Source of the DNA: Gonium pectorale
Taxonomy: Eukaryota; Chlorophyta; Chlorophyceae; Chlamydomonadales; Volvocaceae
NCBI GenBank assembly: GCA_001584585.1
Contig: LSYV01000129.1
Location: forward strand, 48,735-64,339
Length of the DNA stretch: 15,605 bases
Direction of reading: 5' to 3'
This document shows positions 1 through 9,003 of this stretch, in pieces. The translations under genes and the position numbers were made by a program. Below the pieces are notes generated by a model, which ran no database searches, was not told where the DNA came from, and saw only the letters and a list, made by a program, of their open reading frames with translations. Position 1 is the first letter of the stretch, and every line of letters begins with the position of its first letter.

Positions 1-458
1 TGCTGGCGGCGGGCACGTGGGGCAAGGAGGTGCAGCTGTGGGCGGAGCGGGAGGGCGACGGCGGCGGCGGGGACGGGCTTGGCGACGGTGGCGGCGGCGG
101 CGTGAAGGCAGGCGGCGATGGAGCTGACGGTGTCGGCGCCGGCGCCTGGCGCTGCGTGATGCGCCTGCCACACGGCGCGGCAGTGCACGGGCTGGCCTGG
201 GCGGCGACGGCGGCGAAGGCGGCCGGCGGTGGTGGTGGCGGCGCGCCGTCGGCGCCGACGCTGCTGGCGAGCTGCGGCAGCGACAAGGCGCTGCGGGTGT
301 GGGACGTGACCCGCGGGTCGCTGGTGGCGGCGCTGCACGGCCACAGCGACGTGGTGCACTGCGTGGCGTGGGCGGGCGGCGGCGGCGGCGTGGGCGGGCT
401 GCTGGCGAGCGGCAGCAGCGACCTGGCGGTCAGGCTGTGGAGGCCGGGGCAGGAGTGA
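1..458 (+). CDS. WD40-repeat protein, C-terminal part (5' end outside window)
   Basis: The reading frame starts at position 3 and stays open to TGA at 456-458, giving 151 visible C-terminal residues with no start codon in the window. Three WD-type blade ends are visible. The first is a V-Q-L-W near the left edge. The second is A-S-C-G-S-D-K-A-L-R-V-W-D followed by a G-H-S-D dipeptide region. The last is L-A-S-G-S-S-D-L-A-V-R-L-W, seven residues before the stop. These match the usual WD40 pattern (GH, then S-x-D-x-x-(I/V)-(R/K)-(I/L/V)-W). Loops between strands are swollen with Gly/Ala runs, for example around 60-120, 215-245 and 375-400, which is common in volvocine algal proteins. WD40 propellers are protein-interaction scaffolds; nothing here identifies the specific family. 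The visible part appears to be one exon. A TGTAA signal at 1185 would give a 3' UTR of about 0.73 kb. Confidence 0.85.
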   Translation, partial: LAAGTWGKEVQLWAEREGDGGGGDGLGDGGGGGVKAGGDGADGVGAGAWRCVMRLPHGAAVHGLAWAATAAKAAGGGGGGAPSAPTLLASCGSDKALRVWDVTRGSLVAALHGHSDVVHCVAWAGGGGGVGGLLASGSSDLAVRLWRPGQE

Positions 459-1184
459 GCACGGCGGCGGTGGTGGAGGAGGGGAAGCTGGTGGTGGTGG
501 AGAGCCGCGGATAGCACTTGCAAAGCTGCAATCAAGAACGCACGCAGTGGGATACTGGAATAGGTATCGTCTGTCACAATCCACGTGTCTGGCAACGTAC
601 GGGAACAAGGTTGTCAGTCCGGACGTCCTCGGCGGGCGGGCACCCAGGGCGGCTGGCTAGAACGAGTCACGGCCTGCGGACGGTGATGGATAGGTGCGCG
701 CCGCGGTGGGCTGGCGCGGTGGACACCCGAAGACGCTTCACGGCAGTCAGTCCGCAGCTCCGGACGAATGTTCCGGCGCGGGCCGGCGTAAGGGCGAGGT
801 GTTCGCTCCATTGCTGGCGTTCCAGCCCTCCACAAGCTGCACTTGACGGATTACTTGACAGGTTGCGCCGAACCGTCGATTATTGCATTGTCGATTGTCC
901 GTCTCGTGCGGCATTCCGAGCGTGGCCAGCCATGGTAGACGCGAGTTTTGGGTGGTGCCAAGTGTGGCAGCCCCTCGATAGGAATCAGTGGGTGGTCCAG
1001 CAGCCGGTTTGGAGAATGGGATGACAGTCAGCGCGCGCAGGTGCTTGTGTTACTGGAGCTTTTGGTTGCTTGGTGGCGGAGATCCGCGCATGTGGATTGG
1101 ACGCTTTTCCGTCGAAGCCCGGGGGGGCGGGTGGCACAAGCGATTACGGTCAGCCCAGCACAGACGAGGGCACAGGGAGCGACG

Positions 1185-1189
1185 TGTAA
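1185..1189 (+). terminator. TGTAA poly(A) signal of the WD40 gene
   Basis: TGTAA is the standard polyadenylation signal in Chlamydomonas and its relatives. This is the first one I find downstream of the stop at 458, so cleavage would be expected shortly after about 1200. The assignment is inferred from motif and position only. Confidence 0.5.
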
Positions 1190-1605
1190 ATGTGCATCCG
1201 TACTTGCGCATACATTAGTAATCAAGACCTGAGGTAACCAGGGAGCGAGAGGCTCGAGACTCATCGTACTCATGGTCAGGGCCGCGGTCTGAGATGTGTA
1301 CCTGGGCCGCTGCTGGGTTAAGCCCCCCTGCAACACAGGATGTTTGTTGGTACGGTATGTCATTAATATAACGTTAGCGGGGTAGGCCAGCGGCGGATGA
1401 TGATGTGTGTGTGGTAAGTCGTTGGTAAGTAAGGTGCAAGAAAGGGACGGGACGTCAGGGCCAGTCCAAGTCCCTGTGTGCTTTCCTGCCTGCAAGTGGA
1501 GGTACCAGCTATCTTGCCTTTTTTTAATAACGGGCGTTCACTCTCCTGCCATGCACCATCTCTATCATTGGCTGGGCGTTAGCAGTTGTGCGGGTACGTG
1601 AGCAG

Positions 1606-1660
1606 TACAACGGAGATCTCAGGTTTTGCAGGCTGGCAAGAACTGTACAATACAACGGAG
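1606..1660 (+). repeat. Direct repeat TACAACGGAG, two copies 45 bp apart
   Basis: The 10-mer TACAACGGAG occurs exactly at 1606-1615 and 1651-1660, about 115-170 bp upstream of the TATA-like box at 1774. It could be a paired cis element of the patatin gene promoter or chance. No known factor is assigned. Confidence 0.3.
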
Positions 1661-1773
1661 CCTTACAGCGCTTTAGCCAGGCGGGGTCATATCATAGTGA
1701 GCCGGTCAGTGCCCCAATTGTTCCCATTTTTTCCGCGATCATAGCAGTCTGTTATTCGACAAAACACGTTGCA

Positions 1774-1779
1774 TATAAA
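1774..1779 (+). promoter_or_regulatory. TATA-like box upstream of the patatin gene
   Basis: TATAAA lies 36 bp before the ATG at 1816 in a locally AT-richer stretch. If it is a functional TATA box, transcription would start roughly 25-35 bp downstream, leaving a very short 5' UTR. Either the leader is tiny or this motif is not the one used. Confidence 0.4.
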
Positions 1780-1815
1780 CCTTGGTGACTTCAGTACCGG
1801 TACCGCTGGGCAAGC

Positions 1816-4800
1816 ATGGCGAACAACCTGGTGGCACCGCTTCCCTTGGAAGACGGTGAGCCTGGCTGGTCTCAGTTTACTTGCTTGCTGAGTGCGCATG
1901 AGTCAAAGGCCATATGTCTGACCCCTGCCCCATCGGTATCCTGTCTCTATCTCTTATCCAGAGCGCACGCTGCTAATACGCAAGACAGACCTGCTCGACG
2001 TGCGAATGTTCAGGAACGTTCAGAAGTACAACTGCTTGCTCTCCCTGGACGGCGGGGGCCTGCGCGGCATCCTCACAGGCACGTGATGCATGCATGGCTG
2101 GCTGGAAGGGCGCTTCGCTGAATGGCACTGACCGGTGTCAGCACTGTCACGGCAATTGATTGCATATGTATCACGGTATGTTCCGTGCTGCCGCAGGCCA
2201 AGTGCTCGTGGAGCTGGAAGACGCCATCAAGCGCACAGTGTGGGACAACCGGGACTCCATGCTGCCGAAGGACAAGCGGGAATACCTGGAGGCCTTCCTT
2301 ATGGAGCATGAAAGTGTTAAGCATGCCCTCGAGGTGGAGGAGGAGAAGAGCAACGCCGCTGACGGGGTGTGGAACAGTGTCAAGCGCCACATCAAGATCC
2401 ACCTTGGGGACTTCTTCGATCAGCTTGCGGGCACGTCGACGGGCGGCCTCCTGGCGCTCTATTGTAAGTGCATTCCTATCCACTCATCATCTATATCATG
2501 GCTCAGCTTTAGTGTTCAGCGGTCCTACGCGAGGGGCCTGTACAGCGTGGGACTGCACGGTGCGGTATGCATGTGCAGGTTGCAGCGGCTCCATCGTTGC
2601 GACACCTAGATAGCACGTCAGTACGACTATACACCGGTAAACTCGCACCTGTGTCTGGACAGCGTCTGGACCAACCCCGCGAAACAAATCAACGCCGGGA
2701 GCGAGGCTGTCAACTATGCGCGCTTTCGCTGTGTGTGTTGGAGATAGCTGGCAACTCGGTGTCCATGCCGTACGATGGAGCGTGTGAGCTGCCGTACCGA
2801 CCATTCATGAGAGCGCCCAGCGACCCACGGGTCTTGCGGGCATTCACTCACCGGCGCGTCATGCCGTACGTGACAAGCGCTCCATCATCGCCCTGCAGTT
2901 GCCTCCGAGGGCGGCAAAGAGCGCTACACGGTTCCCAAGGACTTCCTGCCGGCGCTGGAGGGCGCACCCGACGGGAAGCCCTCTGCTGCGGAGCACCACC
3001 TGTGGGACGGGGCAGGATCCCAGGAGCCCAGAGGCAGCGCAACGGGCGCCGTTGCCCTGTACCTCAGCCAAGGTGCGCCGGGCTTTCTTTTATTTGGCAC
3101 GCACGTGGCCCCTGGTGGACCCCGCCAGCCGGTGAAACAGCGAACGAACACCAGCCGCACTTGGATCCTGCTGCGCCGCTGTGGCTACGCGCCTACGCCG
3201 CTGTGGCTACGCGCATACAACACCACGCATGCAGCTTGCCCCTGGGCCTTTGGGAGTTCCCGGTGTGTGACGGGGCGTTTCCCGCCTGTGGTGCAGCGGA
3301 CACGATTTTCCCGGGTCAGCTGCTGCCATTTGCAAACGTGGTCCGCGCCGGCATCAACAGCGACCACGCGATGCATGGCAAGGAGGGCCTGGAACGTGTG
3401 CTGAAGGGCGCGTTTGGCGAGCCGCAGGACGTCAGGTGTGTGTGCGTGAGTGCGTACTTGCGAGCATAGCACGGGCGGGGCGTTTGCGCAGCGTGTCCGG
3501 GAGTGCGGATTGGCGCCGCCGACTCATTTACGATGCAGGCACGGAGCTGAAACTGGTACACATAATGTTCGTCAAACTGGAACATTGTAACGTTGCAGGG
3601 GGGTTGGGCGGGCATTCAGGCGACTGCGTGTTGCTCATCAGCTCTACACTGCTGCTGCCTGCGTTACCTCCGTGCGCGTCCCGCCCCCTCCCCCACCCCC
3701 CGCGCGCCTCCCTTGTGCGCAGGGGAGGGGTTGAAACGCCCGCATGCGCCTTGTCTAGCTTGAATTCCTTGCCCTGCTGTCGTGGCCGCTCGCCGCCCGC
3801 CCGCCTGCCGTCCCATCGCCATCTGCCCGCAGCGCGCTGAAGCTCAGCGACGCCAAGCACGATGTGGCGGTCAGCGCCGTGGACCTCTCAAGCGGCCGCT
3901 CCGCCTTCTTCTACCGCTCCAAGGCCCTTGGCAACAAGGCGCCCAGCCCGCAGCCCCACGGCGGCACCGCCGCCGCCGCCCACTGGGGCCTGGCCCTGAA
4001 CCTGCGCCGCAGCGTCAACAACGCCGCCGCGAACAAGGGCAAGGTGCTCGTGCGCCGGGCGCCCGGGGGGCTGGAGACGGCCGCTGCCGGCGGGGGTCCG
4101 GCGCCGAGCAAGGGTCTGGGCCTGGGCCGCTTGGAGGAGGTGGATCAGGGCGATGAGGCGGTCCAGGCAGCCTCCTGGATCGCGCCCGTGGAGCTGCACC
4201 ACATGGACTTTCCGATGTTCATGGTAGCCCGCGCCACCTCTGCCGCGCCCGGTTTCCTGCCGTGTGAGTTGCTCTTCGTACCCTTGTACGTACGGCCGTA
4301 GAGTCACTCTTCACCGCCACCCCGCTGTTCAATTTTCGTTCACAGCCCCGACGGACAGTCGCCAAACGTGTCGTCGAGCTCGCCACAGACACCGAAAGAA
4401 AGAATCCGCATTGTTACAGGACCCCGACACTGGGGTACGGACCCTTCCGGTCCAAAAGCTATGTGACCACTGATACCACCGCCCAAGCGCCCGTACGTAG
4501 CGGGCTTGCCGTACGGTTGCCGTACTGTTTGCTGGTGCGTACGTTCCCTGCACCCCCCCCTCGTATCGTTGCTTTGCTTACGGCTCGTGCGTGCGGCTTG
4601 TGTGCTGTGTTTCCCTGCTGCCCCCTGCCCTGCCGGCCGTGGCAACTAACAGACATCGCGATCAAGTGCGGCGACGAGGACAAGGAGCGTACCTTTGTCG
4701 ACGGCGGCCTGGTGAGTGCGGCCAGGCCGGGCGTATGCTTTCTACTCCATCAGAATCCCACAACGCCACTAGGGCAACGCACCCTCCGCGCATTGCTCGC

Positions 4801-7307
4801 TGCCCCGTTGCCCAGATGCAATTGGGCGGGGTGCGTGGGTTCATCACAACCAGGATGCATTTGCGTGGCTTTTGATCTCTAATCTTTAAGCATCCGTAAT
4901 CTTTGATCTTTGATCCTCAAGCATCCCACGCAAGTCCACCAGCAGTATCGAACATACGTCCGCAAGTAATGGTGGTCCAAAAGGAACGAGTAGCTGGAGC
5001 AACGCCCGCTGGTCGCTAGCTTCCTTGTAATGAGCCGGCCTCGCTGGGTTTCGCCCCTTCCTCTCAGGCCAACAACAACCCCACGTGGGTCGGCCTCACC
5101 GCCATGCTGGCCAAGTACGAGGACAACGCGCTGGAGACCACGGCCATCCTCAGCCTGGGTACGTGGGCGCTCCACCCGGACCGCGCACCCACTCACCTCC
5201 GCCAGTGCGCGTATAGGGCCTGACAAGATCATGTCGAAAAGGGGAGGGGGGTTCACCTGTCCCGCCCCGTGCTGTTTGTCACACGGACCTCTGCAAAGGG
5301 CGCGGCGTTCCTTTGCAACTGTGATGGGCGCCGCCGGTCCCTCCACGGCTGGTGAGGCTAGTTGAAGTGTTCAGCTCGCGCGCAAAGCGAAGGCGCGCTA
5401 GCTACGCGGGATGCACGCAAGGAGGCGCTGTTCCGAACATGTTGGCTGTAAGCTGTATTGTGAGTCACCGATTTCGGTTGTGCTGCTCTGCGACCGTGAG
5501 CAGGGACGGGCACCGCCTGGGCTGGGGAGGACCAGATGGACCTGGACCTTCGCAAGATGGTGATTCTGGCGATGAACGCCAACGGCGAGGACAAGGAGAA
5601 CATTCTGGACATGCTGTACAGTGAGTGCCGTACTGTCGTACATGAATCCGACACAATTATGCTGTGCTGCCGTCGTTAAAGGCCGGTGGCGACCGTGGCG
5701 GCCGTGGACGCTTTCAGGGAGGCAGGGAGGGGCCGAGTACCGCTGGAAGGCACGCACGCACCGCATTTTTGTCCACAGCTGACGCCGGTGTTGGTTGCAC
5801 AGAGATTACACAGCGGGTGCACAGCGGGTGCAGGGCGGTGCAGGGCGGTGCAGGGCGGTGCAGGGCGGTGCAGGGCGGTGCAGGGCGGTGCAGGGCGGTG
5901 CAGGGCGGTGCAGGCGGTGCAGGCGGTGCAGGGCGTGCAGGCGTGCAGGCGTGCAGGCGTGCAGGCGTGCAGGCGTGCAGGCGTGCAGGCGTGCAGGCGG
6001 TGCAGGGCGGTGCAGGGCGGTGCAGGGCGGTGCAGGGCGGTGCAGGGCGGTGCAGGGCGGTGCAGGGCGGTGCAGGGCGCGCGGCGCCATCCGCGAAACA
6101 CGCCATGTGCATACCCTGGGTGGGGCAAGGGCCGAAGTAAGCCCTGCCCGCAAGCTCATGGAAGCCTCCCGTGCCTGCCTCCTTTATTGACACCGGAGCT
6201 AAGCTCGGTCTGCCTCCTTGTTTGACACCGGAGCTGAGCTCGGTCTCATCAACTTTAGTACCGGGCTGCATCATACAATCAAAAAGTGGTGTTTCGATTC
6301 GCGCTTCGCCGCTGTGCGCCTTCCCTCGCAGACGGCATCCTGCGCCGACCCGCGGGTCAGCTCCTGCGCGTGCAGCTCTCCGCAGACGCCAGGCGACCCG
6401 AATTCGATCTCGAGCTCGACACGGACGAGGTGGCGGCGCTGAGCACCATGGACGACTCGAAGCAGGACCTGCTGAAGCGGTACATCAAGGTGGGTGCTGT
6501 GTATGGCGTCCTGTCAATCACACGGTACGTCGTGACAATATGTACGGCGCCTGCTGTGTGTGTGTGTATGCACGGCTTGTACGGCCCGCCCGCTGAGGGC
6601 ACGTACGCACAGGCCCACATGTACCGTTCAGTGACTTGACAAAGACCGACTGGCAGCGAATGCACGGCCGATCGTTGATGCGCACGGGTATACATACCTT
6701 TTGAGGGGACTTCAGCTGTACGCTGCCGTACGTGCCGTACGTGTGTGCACCGTATGCAGCTGGGCAAGCTGCTCGCGGAGCGCAACCGCGACCGGCTCCG
6801 GTGGTGGGTCGAGTGCTTCATCTTCGGCCTCAAGGACCCCGCCACGGCCCACATGCCGCCGCTGCGGGTAGGCCGGGCGGACGGGGTAGACGGTGGTAGG
6901 GTTAGGGGGTGGAGGGCAGAGGAACAGGTTGGGTTAGAGGGGAGACAGGTTTGACACATGTTGGACGGCATGCGACGTGTGAGGGTGTGCAAACCCCCGC
7001 GCACGGCGCGATTGCAGCACAAGCAGAACCTGAACGCCGGCATGCACGCGAGCGCAGACGATGCCCGACGATGCCCGGTGTGGCGGGTTTGGCGGTTTGG
7101 TGCGACTCGCCGGAATTGCGCAGCTGTGTGGACAGAGCAGCGTTCTGCGGGCAGCCAGGGGGCGCACGGCTCCTCCCCATCGCCCACTCATGCCGGATGC
7201 CGCCTTCGCCTGCTTCTCCTGCCCTGTAGGTCAACTCCGAAGCCGTGAAGGCCGCGTCACGGCCGATGGTGGAGGTCACCATGGCCGAGGGACCAGCAGG
7301 CCACTGA
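1816..7307 (+). CDS. Patatin-like phospholipase / lipid acyl hydrolase (PNPLA family)
   Basis: Twelve exons: 1816-1855, 1962-2078, 2197-2463, 2899-3072, 3297-3435, 3833-4263, 4653-4711, 5068-5158, 5504-5620, 6332-6489, 6760-6867 and 7230-7307; they join in frame to 592 residues. Patatin domain proteins hydrolyse acyl esters of phospho-, galacto- or neutral lipids with a Ser-Asp dyad. The oxyanion-hole motif D-G-G-G-L-R-G is at about residues 43-49. The nucleophile elbow G-T-S-T-G-G puts the serine at 133. Later come V-A-R-A-T-S-A-A-P-G-F near 375-387, the catalytic Asp406 in V-D-G-G-L, and then A-N-N-N-P-T and L-S-L-G-T-G. The oxyanion-to-serine spacing is about 85 residues, against under 40 in potato patatin. 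A Gly/Ala-rich insert sits around 275-350. The start is the first in-frame ATG, 36 bp after TATAAA. No signal peptide or clear membrane helix is seen, so location and substrate are unknown. Confidence 0.88.
2079..2196 (+). other. Non-canonical GC-AG intron (intron 2 of the patatin gene)
   Basis: Exon 2 must end in phase 1 to join exon 3, which starts at 2197 after CCGCAG. The only donor fitting that phase is CAG|GCACGT at 2079. The nearby GT at 2084 would shift the frame. The GC-AG join gives a continuous G-I-L-T-G-Q-V-L-V-E-L, the expected helix after the patatin oxyanion-hole glycines. All other introns in this gene are GT-AG. Confidence 0.7.
3175..3218 (+). repeat. 22-bp tandem duplication in patatin intron 4
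   Basis: Two adjacent 22-bp units, 3175-3196 and 3197-3218, both start GCCGCTGTGGCTACGCGC and differ at one base (C or A at unit position 19). They lie inside the intron spanning 3073-3296 and look like a recent slippage or unequal-exchange duplication. Confidence 0.8.
4871..4926 (+). repeat. Degenerate short repeat in patatin intron 7
   Basis: The segment repeats variants of TTTGATCTCTAATCTTTAAGC, with AATCTTT and TTTGATC alternating and AAGCATCC occurring twice (near 4888 and 4919). It is AT-rich against a GC-rich background and lies inside the intron spanning 4712-5067. It has no recognised function. Confidence 0.6.
5811..6078 (+). repeat. G-rich minisatellite with stepwise unit length (10-9-8-9-10 bp)
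   Basis: The array lies in patatin intron 9 (5621-6331). It begins with two variant units (CAGCGGGTGCA, CAGCGGGTG). Then come eight copies of CAGGGCGGTG (5831-5910), two of CAGGCGGTG (5911-5928) and one CAGGGCGTG (5929-5937). Seven copies of CAGGCGTG follow (5938-5993), then one CAGGCGGTG (5994-6002) and seven of CAGGGCGGTG (6003-6072), and the array breaks off. The G-rich strand is the sense strand. In the 10-bp units, GGG runs are separated by exactly 7 bases, which fits the loose G-quadruplex rule. Every unit also presents a GCAG acceptor-like end. Frames on both strands are open through it, which explains spurious long ORFs there. Confidence 0.95.
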
Positions 7308-7653
7308 AGGGGCGTATGCGATGCATCCGCTGTGGTTTGAACCAGCGTGAAATCGAGCGACTCACGTGCGATATATGCCATACAACTGCATGTACGGACT
7401 CGACGGAAGAAGTTCGGACATGGGCTCAGCTGGAGTACATGCAGCAGGGGAGGGTCGGCGCGCGTTATCGCTCTTGCACGATGAGGGGGACGGCTTGCCG
7501 CACACCACGCTTTGTGTGCGTGTTTCTGCTCGATCAATGTATGCTCTCGAGGCGCTGCAAAGAAGGCGCCTGCCTGTGCTGGCATCCTGGCAATGCCATT
7601 CACATGCCGTCGTGTGGCTCGTATTGCGTTTGGCGACGACGACGATGTGATGG

Positions 7654-7825
7654 GCAACGGCAAGCTGCGGCTGCCTCTGGGAGCAGCAAAGGACCGCAAA
7701 GTTGTGGGGCACAGACGTGACCCGCGGGTCGTTATGCGCCCTACCACCCCCGGCGGGCCCAATACTGCGGGCCCGTGGCCGAGCTGGAGGCCCACATGGG
7801 GCCGGTGGCGGCGGTCGATCTGTTT
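7654..7825 (+). pseudogene. Possible decayed WD40 repeat fragment
   Basis: One frame from 7654 reads A-T-A-S-C-G, then R-T-A-K-L-W, then D-V-T-R-G-S-L. This resembles a WD blade end and shares an exact 18-nt match (7714-7731 with 303-320) with the WD40 gene at the left edge, in the same codon phase. After a +1 shift, the frame at 7781 reads E-L-E-A-H-M-G-P-V-A-A-V-D-L-F, resembling the start of a next blade (L-x-G-H-x-G-P-V). In-frame stops precede the first segment, and I find no matching exon structure. A relic of a duplicated WD40 gene is the preferred reading; chance resemblance in GC-rich DNA is the alternative. Confidence 0.4.
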
Positions 7826-8987
7826 CAAGCTGTATCTGTTATTAATCGGTGCTTTTGGATCGGCGCTTTCGCTTTATCCCTGTCGGTGCTCGCTTGATTG
7901 ATTGCGTTACATTGAGCAAAAGTTCGATAAGTTCTGTGCCGGAATGCCGGTCCATGTACCTGGGGGCGCCGTGCGCTGCGATTACTCACATGCCTTTCGT
8001 CCGAAACCTGCCGGCATGGACCGACAGTGAAGTGATTGTGAGTGAGGTGTGTCCGTCCATACTCGCGTTCGATTTCATGTGCGCACACGTGTCGTGTGCC
8101 TTCTGGAACGTGGATCCTGCGCCGGCGGCGTCGTGGGCGGCGTCCGTCCCTTTCTGACTGCAGCCCTCTGCAGCCTGAGGTAGATGTGGCTTTCTATGGC
8201 AGGTGTACGCTTGCGTACGGCCTACTGTACTTCACACGGGTGCAGGTCGCGTGTTTATCATTTTGACCGTGATTCACACACACACGGTTGTGCGTTGCGC
8301 GAAGGTGCCGTGTTGGCCTTTGGCTGCGTGACTTCGGTCTCATTTCGTTTGCAGCACCGATAGAACTGCTTGTCTTTCTTTCTGTGAAGCTTTGTGTGCT
8401 GAGTTTGTGCGGCTAATGCGGCGTGCCGGCGTCAGGCCCCGAGCTGGAAAGCTGACACATGTCGTTACCGATGGGGAGGGGGGCGCCGCAACGCGCCCCG
8501 AACCCTGCGTTATCAGCGCGGCTAGCTAACACGAGTGTTTGCGGGTACGGGTGTCCCGCGGTGTCGTACGGTGTGTCGGTGTCGTCGGCCTGGCTCGGCT
8601 CTCACCCATATATTACGCAGCACGTGTAGACCAGTTGCGTGCCGTACCCAGCCGTAACATGCGGCCCATGTGTGCGGAAGCTGGCGCCTGCTGATGTGAC
8701 ACCTTGTGGACCGTTCCCGTCATGCAGTCATGCTCTATCGCGGTCGGTTCATCGTCTGTCTTCGTGGTCTACCTGTTATTACGCACGCCGCTCGTGTGTC
8801 CACAGTGGACGGCCCGTCTATGGGCTGCGCACAATAATTCGTACATCGGTCCCGTACATCGCCATGTGCAGTCGTACATCGGTGCCATGCGCACTGAGTA
8901 CGTGTAGAACGGCACGCGCTGGGGCAAGCCCGCGAAGGCGACACGGGCATGCGAGCGAGGCTGCCGAGCCTTGTTCTTAATACCTAG

Positions 8988-9003
8988 GCGGCCCGTGGGC
9001 CGC
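8988..9003. repeat. Short perfect inverted repeat
   Basis: GCGGCCC-GT-GGGCCGC is a 7-bp perfect inverted repeat with a 2-bp centre. It lies between the convergent patatin and SDH4 genes and could form a small hairpin in a 3' transcript. At this size chance is quite possible. Confidence 0.5.

Larger units (their letters stand above)
459..1815. other. 3' UTR of the WD40 gene and patatin upstream region
   Basis: There is no supported coding sequence here. The first ~0.73 kb is probably the 3' UTR of the WD40 gene, ending at the TGTAA signal at 1185. The rest is the upstream region of the patatin-like gene, noticeably less GC-rich than the exons. Open frames in this stretch (such as 518-1024 on + and 1028-1495 on -) show no recognisable domain and are rich in Arg, Ser, Thr and His, as expected for read-through of non-coding GC-rich DNA. 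Confidence 0.6.

Noticed and set aside
1028..1495. 155-residue - strand open frame between the WD40 and patatin genes
   Set aside because: It has no domain, no splice support and no codon bias like the real exons.
2567..3469. 300-residue + strand open frame as a stand-alone gene
   Set aside because: Only its 3297-3435 part matches patatin exon 5; the rest crosses intron 3 and exon 4 in the wrong frame.
5811..6078. Possible CRISPR array
   Set aside because: Units are 8-10 bp in direct tandem without spacers, in a eukaryotic intron; it is a minisatellite.
5664..6274. Several 117-186 residue open frames on both strands over the minisatellite
   Set aside because: They are made almost wholly of repeat-encoded Gly/Arg/Ala/Val or Cys/Thr/Pro/His peptides, occur in multiple frames on both strands, and lie within a phase-consistent intron.
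6896..6945. Telomere-like GGTTAGGG words
   Set aside because: There are only two isolated, imperfect words within patatin intron 11; no tandem telomeric array.
6357..7187. 276-residue open frame on the - strand
   Set aside because: It is antisense to patatin exons 10 and 11 with no domain signal and biased composition.
6902..7828. 308-residue open frame on the - strand
   Set aside because: It runs antisense across patatin exon 12, has no recognisable domain, and is rich in Arg/Pro/Ser/Thr/His, typical of a shadow frame in GC-rich DNA.
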